Shown here: positions 6,176-15,416 of the stretch, piece by piece | Layout of the letters: the number at the start of each line of letters is the position of its first letter | Position numbering within the stretch: the first letter of the stretch is position 1 | IMG/VR virus record: IMGVR_UViG_3300005435_000016 | Location: 1 to 35,360 of that record | Source of the DNA: a virus | Direction: 5' to 3' (one strand) | Length of the DNA: 35,360 bases | Notes under the pieces: generated by a model | What the model saw: the letters and a program-made list of their open reading frames with translations, nothing else | The model's database searches: none | Told to the model about the DNA's origin: nothing | Made by a program: the position numbers and the translations under genes

Positions 6176-7893
6176 CGCTCATAGAGATAACCGGATACTC
6201 GTATAAAACAAGCTCCGGTGGGAGTTGCACCAAATATATAGTTCAGGTTTTGAGAAGTTCCCGTAGGGAAATCCATGACTTCAGTGCTTCCGTAAAAGCA
6301 AAAACCGAGGTAACTCGTAGTCGTAGCTGATCCCAATTGAGCATTTGAAAAATATACTATTTGCGCGCCTACCGTGTCCGAATTAAGTATAAGAAGTGAG
6401 GTTGTTTTTGACGTTATGGGAGATACTCCTGACACAGAAACAACCGTCGCCGTCGTAGCTCTTCCAGCATTAAGAACGATAAACGGTGAAGCGTTGATAT
6501 TGCTGTCGTATTTGATTGCATCTCCGGAATGCTGAAAGTTATAGATATTCCCACTGGCATCCGTGAGAACGCTACCCAAGTATCGCCGCGACGTGTCTCC
6601 TGTCTTGGACCGTGCCGTTCCGCTATACGATGCTGCGGGCGCCGTCGTCACCAATTCGATCGCAGGTGTACCGGAATTCAAGTAACCGTATAAATGGTAG
6701 AACGTCGAAGCCGTAAGACTCATACTTGACAGCGTCAATAGGGATGGAAACGAAATGACTGCACTAGAGCCTTGGATGTAACAAGTTCCGCTCGTGGCAC
6801 TGATCGAGGTGGCGCTATTCCATACCATCTTCAGGCCGTCGATGTAGCCGGCTGGTGTGATCGTGGCTAGCGCGTCGGTGATGCCGTAGCCGGCGAGTGT
6901 CGTCGGCTTGCTGGCGAGTTGAGCAAAGGTATAGTCATTCGCTGCGGCGACAACCGCTCCAGTACGTCCGAATACCGAAGTGACTGGAAAGGCAATCGCC
7001 GATGATCCTGCCAGCGTCAACTGACCCTGCGCATTGACCGTGAAAGTCGCGACATGCGTAGTGTCGCCATAAGATGCTGCTGTAACGGCGGTATTGGCGA
7101 TGGCGAATGTTCGATTCGCCGAGAGGTCGCCACCCCCTGTAAGTCCCATACCTGCTGTCAGCGTGATCGACTTGTCGGCTTTCGTGCCTAACGTGGTCAG
7201 GTTCGCACTGATTTGCGACTGAAGCTTTCCTAGGGCGGAAAGAACCGTATCCGTTGCCGTGATGACGGCATTGGTGGCCGTGGAAAGTCCAGTCAGAACC
7301 GTTGCCAGAACTCGCGCTGCAGTGAAGTAGAGATTGGTCGATCCCTCGGTCAGATTGTCCGTTGTGGCGGCACTCGTCCCTGTTTTTCTCCCCCAGGCAT
7401 CAAACGCGGTCTTCTGCAGCGTCCCGCCACCTATATCCGTGACCGTAGCAAGGTCAAACGTCGGAAGACCCGTAGAAGCGTCCGGATTAACGATGGTGAT
7501 TCGAGATGAGCTAGCAGTCGTCAGTGTGGCGGATCGAGTTCCCGCCATGCGTCCCCATGCGTCCCGCGAGACGGCGAGAAGAGATCCCACTCCATTGTCA
7601 GACAGCATATTCAGGCTAGCGGTGATCGAGTTTCCCGCGATGTAGGTGAACGTGATCGTTGGCGAGTTCTGAAGAAGATTCGCAACGGCGTTCTGAGCGC
7701 GAAGGCTGGTGAAGTAGAGATTGTTGACACCTTCCGGAACATCGTCAGACGTGCTGATCTTTCCGGGGTAATTGACCGACTGAAGCGAGGGTTGATTCCA
7801 GAACCGATACCATTCCATCGACGCATACCCGGTGCGTAAGTCCACCACCGGACTTTGCGGCATAGGGATCGGCGTGGTAGTGACATCAACCAT
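6172..7893 (-). CDS. Tail fibre / receptor-binding protein, 573 aa
   Basis: Ser/Thr/Ala/Gly-rich protein with repeats typical of phage fibres: two related segments around DDVPEGVNNLYFTSLRAQNA and NLTEGSTNLYFTAARV, two AWGR motifs, and a TLAGYGITDA shaft motif. The C-terminal 200 residues look like a globular tip. The start ATG forms a TAATG junction with the upstream gene; a GTG at 7908 is less likely. The C-terminal tip probably sets host range. Confidence 0.8.
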   Translation of the reverse strand: MVDVTTTPIPMPQSPVVDLRTGYASMEWYRFWNQPSLQSVNYPGKISTSDDVPEGVNNLYFTSLRAQNAVANLLQNSPTITFTYIAGNSITASLNMLSDNGVGSLLAVSRDAWGRMAGTRSATLTTASSSRITIVNPDASTGLPTFDLATVTDIGGGTLQKTAFDAWGRKTGTSAATTDNLTEGSTNLYFTAARVLATVLTGLSTATNAVITATDTVLSALGKLQSQISANLTTLGTKADKSITLTAGMGLTGGGDLSANRTFAIANTAVTAASYGDTTHVATFTVNAQGQLTLAGSSAIAFPVTSVFGRTGAVVAAANDYTFAQLASKPTTLAGYGITDALATITPAGYIDGLKMVWNSATSISATSGTCYIQGSSAVISFPSLLTLSSMSLTASTFYHLYGYLNSGTPAIELVTTAPAASYSGTARSKTGDTSRRYLGSVLTDASGNIYNFQHSGDAIKYDSNINASPFIVLNAGRATTATVVSVSGVSPITSKTTSLLILNSDTVGAQIVYFSNAQLGSATTTSYLGFCFYGSTEVMDFPTGTSQNLNYIFGATPTGACFIRVSGYLYER

Positions 7894-9008
7894 TAGGGCT
7901 GTAACCACTCAAGAATGACCATGCCGGCGCCGCCGACATTGCCGGGAAGTCCCGCACCACCGCCACCACCGCCACCACCCGGAAAGCTTCCTACGGCCGT
8001 GGAAGAGGCCGAACAGAAGGTGCCTCCACCCGTACCACCCAGGCCAGTACCGCCGAGGTTGTTGCCGAAGCTTCCTACAGTGCCCGTTACGGCGAAGGAG
8101 AGGCCCGAAGCCGTGCCTCCGGTGCCGCCTACTGAGGTACCACCACTGCTGGATCCAGGACCGCCACCACCACCATTGGCGGTGACACTCAAGGCGGCGA
8201 CCGTAGTAGCCGTGGCTGCGCCTCCCGCCGAGGAACCACTACCTGCCGAACCACCCGTGCCGATGACGATAGGGATGGAAGCACCTGGCGTGACAGTTGC
8301 AACACCCTCGCAATAACCACCACCACCGCCACCACTGGCGGCAGATCCCGTGCCCGTGGAACCACCACCACCACCACCACCACCCCATACGCGTACTTTG
8401 AGCTTTGTCACCCCCGTAGGCACGGTGAAAGTACCGGACGCGGTGAAAATCTGCTGCATGGAGGCGCGGGTGATTTCCTGCCCTACGAAAGCCGTAGTGG
8501 CGATCTGCGTCGTGCTGGTTCCGGGCGCTGCAGTTGGTGCCGTTGGCGTTCCGGTTAATGCGGTATTGGCCAAGCCACCGGCAATGGTGTTTTGCACAAA
8601 CTGCGTGGTAGCCAGCGCGGTAGAGCTGTCTCCTAGCGAAGCCGTTGGACCCTTGGGAACACCCGTAAACGTCGGCGAATTGATCGGTGCGAAGGACGCA
8701 ATCATCTCCTGGTAGCCCATATTCTGGACTGTCCAGTAAGAATTGGTCGGCGGATCGGTGTCGGTCGAAGGAGACAAGGTGAAGTCATACTTCATGGTGG
8801 TATCGACAAAACACACGCACTGACCATTCGCATCGAGAATGATGGGGTTGGTGTTGGGCGTCTGCGCATCACTGGCGTAGGTTGCCTGTTTGGTCGTCGT
8901 ACCCCCCGCGTAGGTGAAGAGCTTACCCCCAGCCAAAGGCGTATTCGTCCCCGGAAGGAAGAATTGCAGCTTGGGCGAGGCGACGTTACCGAGCGGACCG
9001 ATGGCCAT
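7893..9008 (-). CDS. Tail fibre protein with polyglycine-rich tip, 371 aa
   Basis: N-terminus MAIGPLGNVASPKLQFF and GGKLFTYAGGTTTKQATYA resemble the virion-binding part of podovirus fibres. Two TALATTQFVQ/TQIATTAFV-type shaft repeats follow. From about residue 205 the protein is dominated by Gly runs (up to eight in a row) interleaved with Ser/Thr/Ala, like the Gly-rich adhesin modules of phage tail tips. Starts and stops form TAATG junctions with both neighbours. Confidence 0.8.
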   Translation of the reverse strand: MAIGPLGNVASPKLQFFLPGTNTPLAGGKLFTYAGGTTTKQATYASDAQTPNTNPIILDANGQCVCFVDTTMKYDFTLSPSTDTDPPTNSYWTVQNMGYQEMIASFAPINSPTFTGVPKGPTASLGDSSTALATTQFVQNTIAGGLANTALTGTPTAPTAAPGTSTTQIATTAFVGQEITRASMQQIFTASGTFTVPTGVTKLKVRVWGGGGGGGGSTGTGSAASGGGGGGYCEGVATVTPGASIPIVIGTGGSAGSGSSAGGAATATTVAALSVTANGGGGGPGSSSGGTSVGGTGGTASGLSFAVTGTVGSFGNNLGGTGLGGTGGGTFCSASSTAVGSFPGGGGGGGGAGLPGNVGGAGMVILEWLQP

Positions 9009-11281
9009 TATTCGTACTCCATACACTCGGCAAAGCCGAGCTTGTGCAGTTCAGGAAGCGATTTCTTCAGGTCGTCGCCGATGTCGTTACGCACCATCAT
9101 GTTGGACATGTTGATTTTCTTTACCAGACTATCGGTACGACGTTTTGCCGATTTTACGTTCTCTCCGGTGCCCACCGCGACAAGTACATAGTTCCCCGAG
9201 GTTTTGTAGATTTCCCGGTCCACGACCTTGTCGCCATCCATGTCCGGACCTTTTTCCATCATCACGCAGACGGGATGGATGCCATGCCAGTTATCTGGCA
9301 TTTCGATGGGAAGTCCCATGCATTCCGCTTCGTCGCAGTCGTCACGAGGAAACGGCGGAATAGCGACGATTTCGCCAATCGCCACGTCATACGACACCTT
9401 GAGGGTGTCTTCGCCTTCCAGAAGGTCTTTCATCCACTGTACGGGGTCACCCTCATGCAAATCTGAGGTGATCCAGTCGTAAGGCCAGCCAGGGCGACAG
9501 GTGAATTCCAGCGGGTAAATCTTGCCGGAACCCTTCTCGATGATGCAGTTGAGATCGATATCACCGATATGACCTATTTTCTTAAGATGATCGATCAGCT
9601 CCGGGGAGAAAAGATCATCGGCCATTTTTTCCTTGTCGCAGTATTGAATTACTGTACCCATTTCTCCAGTTTGACCTATAAATGAAGGCTTTCCGTTTCG
9701 GCGGGTATAGATGATGTGAGAGGACACTGTGACGCAATACACCGGACCCTTGTATGGAATCGTGTAACAAAAATCGGGATGAAGCTTCGCCATCTTCTTA
9801 TGCTTTCGGATACGTATATCGTAAGCGATGCGCTGGTTTGTACAGGTGTACTTTCCGATGGCGTGAGATTGACCCCGCCTGTCACGGATCGATATTGCCG
9901 CTGACCATCCAGCTTTCAGGCACATCTCTTGTATGTCGTCAGCCAACTTCTTGCTTACGGTAGTACAGGTGAGATTGTTCTCTCGCCGGCAACCATCACC
10001 TTTGGCGTACCCGTCGATAAAGGATGTGATGACGGATTTCGAGCCCAAGCGAATCCATTCGGGAACGTACTTTTCATGAGCCTTGCCGAGTTCCAACAGA
10101 TGACTGATACAAGGGCACTGATACACAATGAGATCACCACCTCGAAAGGCATAACGCCATCCAAGAGCATTGACAATACCTTCGAACTCGATGCGCTTAT
10201 GATCTGGCAAATTACCGAAGATGACTTCTCCCTTATGCGTGTTCCCATCGGCCACATAGATGCCGAAAAAGGCTGCTAGTGATTCATCCCCTGGCACGCC
10301 TTGCCGCCACTCCCCTCCCGCATGCATATATTTTCTTGTACGTGCCATGGATTGGTAGGCAGGCTCGAAGCGCATGTCGTATCGACCATGGCTGTCTGTA
10401 ACGTACATGTTATGACCTGGTGTGACGAGGATATCCGTAAAAGAACTCGACCAACCAATCAAACTACCATCGAACGGCTCGTTGGTAATTTTGGAGGGAC
10501 GCTCATAGCTAATTTCTCCATCGATGAGCGTACAAATTTCATCTTCCATCGTCACATCGGGCCAGAATTTCCATCCGTTCTTGGTCAATACTTCAGCGTC
10601 AGGTGTAAAGCAATTCGGTCCGTAGTTACCCGGCATCAGCTTCTTGTGCTCGAAATTCACATTCCACTTACTAGGAAGAGGTCCCTCAGGACCAAACCAG
10701 CACGACACGCCCATCTCGTAGCCGTCGATTTTCTCCTGCAACATGCACGGTCCTTTGATATTCAGACCGAGCTTGATCCATCTCTGGATGCGGCCAACCA
10801 AATCAGCAGGCGTTTTAGCCACATAGGAAAGACTCTTGTCCTCGTTATCGCCCATGGTCTTGAACACATAGGCTTGATCGGACTTTCGGGCGAAGTTCTC
10901 CGCCTCCTTGAGCGAGGCGAAGGTGTGATAGGTAGGTATTAGAAGACCCATGGATTCCAGCAACTTCATGCCTTTGCTGCGCTGGATCTCTAGGGAGGCG
11001 GATTCGAACGACGGCGCGAACACGGGATATCCGTGCTTCTTCCAGTCATCGAGTTCTTTCAGGAAATTGGCATTGGAGCTGACCCAAATAAGGCCATCTT
11101 TGGCCCATTTCATGCTTGGACGCCAGTCCTTGACCATGACGATGCCGGGGAAGCCTTCGCCATCGCGGAAGGTGTTTCCTTCCTTATCTCGGTTGTACCA
11201 ACGAACCTCATGCCCGGCTTCGACGCAGCGATAGGCGAAATCCAGTCCGCAGCGGTCGGAGTCGATCAGCAGGACGCGCAT
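9008..11281 (-). CDS. PurD-like ATP-grasp protein interrupted by an intein, 757 aa
   Basis: Residues 1-223 and 538-757 join to a 443-aa protein resembling the phosphoribosylglycinamide synthetase (PurD) branch of ATP-grasp ligases: an N-terminal RVLLIDSD nucleotide-fold start, YVFKTMGDNEDKS lysine loop, LQEKIDGYEMGVSCW, the family signature GPN+TGEMGT after splicing, and YPLEFTCRPGWP in place of the enzyme's LEFNxRxGDPE. The last change suggests a different substrate from true PurD. Residues 224-537 are an intein, listed separately. The gene sits between small virion proteins and fibre genes in the late operon, so peptide or small-molecule modification tied to the particle is possible, but the reaction is unknown. 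Confidence 0.85.
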   Translation of the reverse strand: MRVLLIDSDRCGLDFAYRCVEAGHEVRWYNRDKEGNTFRDGEGFPGIVMVKDWRPSMKWAKDGLIWVSSNANFLKELDDWKKHGYPVFAPSFESASLEIQRSKGMKLLESMGLLIPTYHTFASLKEAENFARKSDQAYVFKTMGDNEDKSLSYVAKTPADLVGRIQRWIKLGLNIKGPCMLQEKIDGYEMGVSCWFGPEGPLPSKWNVNFEHKKLMPGNYGPNCFTPDAEVLTKNGWKFWPDVTMEDEICTLIDGEISYERPSKITNEPFDGSLIGWSSSFTDILVTPGHNMYVTDSHGRYDMRFEPAYQSMARTRKYMHAGGEWRQGVPGDESLAAFFGIYVADGNTHKGEVIFGNLPDHKRIEFEGIVNALGWRYAFRGGDLIVYQCPCISHLLELGKAHEKYVPEWIRLGSKSVITSFIDGYAKGDGCRRENNLTCTTVSKKLADDIQEMCLKAGWSAAISIRDRRGQSHAIGKYTCTNQRIAYDIRIRKHKKMAKLHPDFCYTIPYKGPVYCVTVSSHIIYTRRNGKPSFIGQTGEMGTVIQYCDKEKMADDLFSPELIDHLKKIGHIGDIDLNCIIEKGSGKIYPLEFTCRPGWPYDWITSDLHEGDPVQWMKDLLEGEDTLKVSYDVAIGEIVAIPPFPRDDCDEAECMGLPIEMPDNWHGIHPVCVMMEKGPDMDGDKVVDREIYKTSGNYVLVAVGTGENVKSAKRRTDSLVKKINMSNMMVRNDIGDDLKKSLPELHKLGFAECMEYE
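9671..10612 (-). mobile_element. Intein with LAGLIDADG homing endonuclease (314 aa, in frame)
   Basis: Starts at Cys224 (block A CFTPDAEVLT), has block B DILVTPGHNMYV, two dodecapeptides LAAFFGIYVADG (335-346) and SFIDGYAKGDG (420-430) of a LAGLIDADG endonuclease, block F GPVYCVTVSSHIIY, and ends SFIGQ before extein Thr538. The terminal residue is Gln, with Gly before it, not the usual His-Asn; Gln-ending inteins are known. Excision rejoins GPN with TGEMG, the conserved ATP-grasp loop, exactly as expected of an intein at a conserved active-site motif. Confidence 0.93.
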
Positions 11282-11284
11282 CCG

Positions 11285-11440
11285 TTACTTCCTCTTCTTC
11301 ACATGGTTGGGGAGTTTCTTGATTTTCCGTCCCGTATCGGCTTTGACGAACTTCTTTCCGATACTTTTGGGGATACCTCTCACATGCCCTTCAGCGGCGG
11401 CATGCATCAAACGATTCTGTGCTTTAGACTTGGACGGCAT
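11285..11440 (-). CDS. Small basic phage protein, 51 aa
   Basis: Starts MPSKSKAQNRLMHAAAEGHV and is strongly basic to its KKRK end. The ATG at 11440 is chosen for its strong GGAGGAAGA ribosome site. Short MPSKSKAQ-type proteins are frequent among phage virion genes. The frame stays open upstream, right back to the stop codon of the preceding gene (see findings). Confidence 0.7.
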   Translation of the reverse strand: MPSKSKAQNRLMHAAAEGHVRGIPKSIGKKFVKADTGRKIKKLPNHVKKRK

Positions 11441-11578
11441 TCTTCCTCCGAGAAACGCATGTTGATGCGGTGGCTGATCTGGTTGTGTTCCCTGTTCCTG
11501 ACGATCCTCGTCATGCATCTCATCCGTGAACTTCACATCTTCTTGTGGAAATCCCTTCCCGATACGTTGTTTAAGCGG

Positions 11579-13345
11579 TTATTGCTGCGGCACTGGCGAA
11601 GGTTGTAACGAATTGGTGAATCCGGGTGCCATCAAGGCATTCGCGGGGTTGGAAAGACGCGTCTGTGCCAGATGGGCAAGGTAGTTGGATACGGGATTCT
11701 GTCGCGGCATGAAGGCTCGCTGCAAAATCGCCTGACCAGGCGCGCTGTAGACGCCATGGGCGATCGCACCCGCGCCAAGAACGGGGAGAATATGTCCCGT
11801 TGCGGCGCCGCCACCCAGGACGGAAGCATCCATCATCAAACGCCCCGCCGTACCGGAATCCGGTACCTTGCTAGGCAACACGCCTTGCGCCTTCTCCGCC
11901 AAGTCCTGCATCTCCGCCCTTCCTTGGGTAAAGGCGGCTTTATTCCGTGTCGAATCCGTCGCCCGCACGGCGGATCGAAGCTGTGCCGGCGTGAAGACAC
12001 CATCATGCGCACCGATCATGCCTGCCGCCTTATTGACGCGGACCAGTTGTCGGAACGAGTTGGTCGCAGCCTGCAACTTATTGTTGAGGTCTGGTGCGTT
12101 GTTACGCTTCAGCATGTCTTTCACATGCCCTTGTAGGTCTTTCACGGCCTGTCCTAGCTGCCGGCGACCTAGGTCATCGGATCGCATCAGTTTCGCCGCC
12201 TGTGCCCCGAGATCTGACTGAATTTCGTGCACGATCTTTCCCGGCGCCTGTCCGGACTGATCGAACTTTCGTAGTACATCGTTCTGGATATAGCTTCCCA
12301 ACTCGTCCCCTTCCTTGGCGGGGAGGTTCTTCCCGTACTTATTCCAGAGCGAACCAATATCCGTCGCCAACTTCTGATCGACTCTTCCTTTCATTTGTGA
12401 AAGGGTGGTGTCATACGCTTTCGATACCGCATCCTGAGCAATACCTAGCGCCTGACGACCTGCCACGCCTTTGGGCAAAGAAGTTCCCAATGGGGCAATA
12501 ACCCGGTTGATCGCGGCGTTATCGAAGCTTTCCAGCGCTCGTGCCTGAGCTTTTCGGATCGCTCCACCTACGATAGGAATACTGGTCAGCATGTCTTCCG
12601 TGCGTTTAGCTGCGCCACCCAACATCATGCCAGGGGTCAATTTCACGCCTTCCGCAGCCAATGCCCGAGCTTCCGGAGTGGCCAATCCGTTGACTACCTT
12701 GCCAGCGGCGGCACCCATACCCGGAAGGACAGCGCCCAAGCCTGTACCCACCAGCGTATTGGCGACATGCTCGCCCGTGGAGGCATAAGGCTGGGCATAT
12801 CCCTGTGCGCCACCTAGAGCGCCGCCTATCGCTGCCTTCGTGCCTAGGGCGGCTCCCGCACCTACGCCAGCCGCAGGCGCGATAAGAGCGGCAGGAAGGG
12901 CTTCCCCGACGTACCCCAGGACATTACCCACCCTGCCGGAAGCGGTATCCATCAAGGGTTGGTCTTTTTCACGCGCTCTGGCGACATCCTCTTGGCTTAC
13001 CTTGCCAATCAATTGGCCGATACCACGACCCGTATCTACGACTGCTTTACCTGCGCCCGCGCTAAGACGCTCATACCAGGGCATGGCATCGACCACTTTC
13101 TTTTGCTGCGCGGTCTCATAGGCCTGGCGTCCTTCAGGCGTACCCAAGGAATCCATCAATTGCTGCTGTTCCTTCGACATCTTCAGGTAACCGGGAGAAT
13201 GGCGGGACTTGGCAGGCGCCATCCACGAATCCGGTACATCACGACCGCTCGCCTTGAGCTTGGCAGCGATCTGCTCCTTCGTGGTGCCTTCAGGAATCCC
13301 TTGCAGGACCGTTCCATCCGGCAGCGTGACATCCATGGTGGCCAT
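11579..13345 (-). CDS. Putative DNA ejection protein, P22 gp16-like, 588 aa
   Basis: The N-terminus (MDVTLPDGTVLQGIPEGTT) is the short domain seen in many phage internal virion proteins. A central Gly/Ala-rich hydrophobic region (about residues 135-215) could insert in membranes. Another Gly/Ala-rich patch is near the C-terminus. Size and order (third after gp7- and gp20-like genes) match P22 gp16, which leaves the capsid to help DNA cross the envelope. Homology is by layout and character, not by a strong motif. Confidence 0.65.
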   Translation of the reverse strand: MATMDVTLPDGTVLQGIPEGTTKEQIAAKLKASGRDVPDSWMAPAKSRHSPGYLKMSKEQQQLMDSLGTPEGRQAYETAQQKKVVDAMPWYERLSAGAGKAVVDTGRGIGQLIGKVSQEDVARAREKDQPLMDTASGRVGNVLGYVGEALPAALIAPAAGVGAGAALGTKAAIGGALGGAQGYAQPYASTGEHVANTLVGTGLGAVLPGMGAAAGKVVNGLATPEARALAAEGVKLTPGMMLGGAAKRTEDMLTSIPIVGGAIRKAQARALESFDNAAINRVIAPLGTSLPKGVAGRQALGIAQDAVSKAYDTTLSQMKGRVDQKLATDIGSLWNKYGKNLPAKEGDELGSYIQNDVLRKFDQSGQAPGKIVHEIQSDLGAQAAKLMRSDDLGRRQLGQAVKDLQGHVKDMLKRNNAPDLNNKLQAATNSFRQLVRVNKAAGMIGAHDGVFTPAQLRSAVRATDSTRNKAAFTQGRAEMQDLAEKAQGVLPSKVPDSGTAGRLMMDASVLGGGAATGHILPVLGAGAIAHGVYSAPGQAILQRAFMPRQNPVSNYLAHLAQTRLSNPANALMAPGFTNSLQPSPVPQQ

Positions 13346-14700
13346 CAGAGGTCATCCCAGTGCACGGTTTTGGTGCCTTGCTTGGAATCCTTGGTTACCG
13401 CCTCCCGGAATTCGCCGCGCACGGTACCCGGAGAAGTGTTCGCGGCCTTCATTTCCTTCTGAAGCTGCTTCATCACGGCCGCGTAGGCTTCCGGACCGTC
13501 AGCCGTGGACAGCATGTCGCGTGCATGTTCCTTGTCGCTCACGGTCGGCGTTCCGGTCGGGCTCACCGCTCGAGCATAAGCATTGATGAACGACAGGTTC
13601 GCCGCACCAAAAGCCTTGACCTTGGGGTCACCCGTATTTTCGGCATAGGAAACCATCGCCTTGTTCACCGGAACGAACGAGGTTCGCGGGAACTCCTTGG
13701 AGGCTTCCAGAGCCAGGTCAGCGAACTGAGAAGCCTCGTTAACCGCCATGCCGACATTGGCCGTGCGCGTGCCAAGGGTACGTTCACCAGCCTTGATGCC
13801 ACCAAACTCGGCGATCTTCGCGGCGACATCGGCACCGCTCATGCCGGCGTCCTTCATCTGATCCACGATTTCCTTGCGTAACGCCACGATGTTCTCGGCG
13901 CCTTGACGACCACGGCCGAGATTGGTCATCACACTGGTATCACCAGCAAGATACTGCTGGGCCATGACCTTGGTGGTGTCGTCGTCCAGTTTCCCACCTG
14001 GCGCGCCTACGGCATTCGCTTCAGCGCGTGCAGAAGCTTTCTCGGCCAAACTTAGGCGAGCCTCCGAGACAGCAAACTGACGGTCACTATGCTCCATGCT
14101 AGCTTCCAAGCGCTTGTCGGCCCGCTCGTCGGATTTCTCCTTTTCCCTTAGGCCGAGTAGATCCTTGTACTTGATCGCCCCCGCACGGACGCGATCCGGA
14201 TCAAAGTTGGTCGGCATGGTGGCGATTTCCTGCGGGGAAAACATCCCCGAATCGGCCACATTCTTAAGGTTGTCGGTATAGACGGTCTGCGCCTTGATGC
14301 GTGCCTGATCGTCAGGTAGACCGGACTGGCGAGCTTGATCGTAGGCCACAATGGAGGGCTCGATCGCGTCATGGATGGCCTGGGACTTATCGTTGAACAT
14401 GCCGACATTGCGTTGCTTCGCCAAGGACTGGTCGGCGGCTATCTTGGCTTGCTGGTTCCGCAGATCCATACCCATTTGCGGTGACACCATGCTGATCTTC
14501 TTGACCGCCTCTCCGGTGGGCATACCGTTGGCGTCCAGGTTGGACGGGTCTTGGAAGATCGACAGCAAGGCATTCTGTGCCTGCTGCTGCTGACGCTGCT
14601 GAAGCATTTGCTGCTTCATCTGCATCATCTGCGTGATGGACCCCAGCGTGATCGGAGCCGGTCCTTGGGATTGCAGAGGAATGGAAGGATCGATAGGCAT
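13345..14700 (-). CDS. Putative DNA ejection protein, P22 gp20-like, 451 aa
   Basis: Mostly helical, with a Gln/Met-rich segment at residues 24-42 (QMMQMKQQMLQQRQQQQAQ) and long charged helices. Length is close to P22 gp20 (471 aa) and it lies between gp7-like and gp16-like genes. TGATG junction with the downstream gene. Assigned mainly from position and size. Confidence 0.6.
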   Translation of the reverse strand: MPIDPSIPLQSQGPAPITLGSITQMMQMKQQMLQQRQQQQAQNALLSIFQDPSNLDANGMPTGEAVKKISMVSPQMGMDLRNQQAKIAADQSLAKQRNVGMFNDKSQAIHDAIEPSIVAYDQARQSGLPDDQARIKAQTVYTDNLKNVADSGMFSPQEIATMPTNFDPDRVRAGAIKYKDLLGLREKEKSDERADKRLEASMEHSDRQFAVSEARLSLAEKASARAEANAVGAPGGKLDDDTTKVMAQQYLAGDTSVMTNLGRGRQGAENIVALRKEIVDQMKDAGMSGADVAAKIAEFGGIKAGERTLGTRTANVGMAVNEASQFADLALEASKEFPRTSFVPVNKAMVSYAENTGDPKVKAFGAANLSFINAYARAVSPTGTPTVSDKEHARDMLSTADGPEAYAAVMKQLQKEMKAANTSPGTVRGEFREAVTKDSKQGTKTVHWDDL

Positions 14701-14703
14701 AAA

Positions 14704-15411
14704 TTATCCCATGCTGATCTGGGGCGGAGCATATTGACCGGCATCCGGGATCGGCGGGATGTAGTTGCTTCCGTAGGGATTGTTCATGCCGCCCTGCATT
14801 TGCTGGTACATCGCCAGATTTCCTAGACTCCCCAAGCCTTGACTCCATGCGTTCGCCGATCCGACCTGACCCGCCGCAAGAGCATTGCCGGCGCCCATGG
14901 TGTTCTGCCCGATCTGGTTCGCGGTGTTGGCGCCGAGACCTGCGGTCATACCGGCCGAGTTGGCGCCCATCCCCGCCACGCCCATGTTCATGTTGTAGGT
15001 GTTGCCAAGCCACTGGTTGAAGTCTTGATTGGCCAACCCCTGACCATAGGAGGCGAGAGACTTCAGCGTATTCCCCGAATTCACTCCGCCCAGCGCTGAG
15101 GCATTGTTCATGATCGCCTGCGTGCCCTGACCTAGTTGCCACTGGTAGCCAGGGGATTGCTGGTACAGCGACGCTTGATTCGCGCCATTGTTGCCGAGCA
15201 GACTACCGAGGTTACCGAGGGATACCTGTCCCTGCTGCGTCCAAGGCTGTAGCCGCTGGACGTTCTGATCGTACATCGCCCTCTGCTGGGCGGAAGCAGC
15301 GGCGGCGGAGTCGGCTTGCGTCTGCGCGGCATCGCCTGCGGCGTTGGACGAGATCATGGCGCCGCCAATGGCTCCTACGGCTCCGATTGCTGCGGCCCAT
15401 CCTGCTGGCAT
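14704..15411 (-). CDS. DNA ejection protein, P22 gp7-like, 235 aa
   Basis: Start chosen at MPAGWAAAIGAVGA, preceded by GAGG. The protein has a hydrophobic Gly/Ala N-terminus, QNVQRLQPWTQQGQ, a SPGYQWQLGQGTQAIMNN stretch, GGVNSGNTLKSLASY, and a Gly/Asn/Ala-rich C-terminal half. The order of PF/PW, YQ, GG..S and low-complexity segments parallels P22 gp7, one of the three proteins ejected ahead of the DNA. Confidence 0.7.
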   Translation of the reverse strand: MPAGWAAAIGAVGAIGGAMISSNAAGDAAQTQADSAAAASAQQRAMYDQNVQRLQPWTQQGQVSLGNLGSLLGNNGANQASLYQQSPGYQWQLGQGTQAIMNNASALGGVNSGNTLKSLASYGQGLANQDFNQWLGNTYNMNMGVAGMGANSAGMTAGLGANTANQIGQNTMGAGNALAAGQVGSANAWSQGLGSLGNLAMYQQMQGGMNNPYGSNYIPPIPDAGQYAPPQISMG

Positions 15412-15416
15412 GACAC

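Noticed and set aside
7915-8316. Proline-rich plus-strand ORF
   Set aside because: It is the antisense of the glycine-rich tip of the tail fibre gene (GGN read as NCC).
9044-9466. Plus-strand ORFs opposite the ATP-grasp gene
   Set aside because: Shadow frames of a well-supported minus-strand gene with clear domain motifs.
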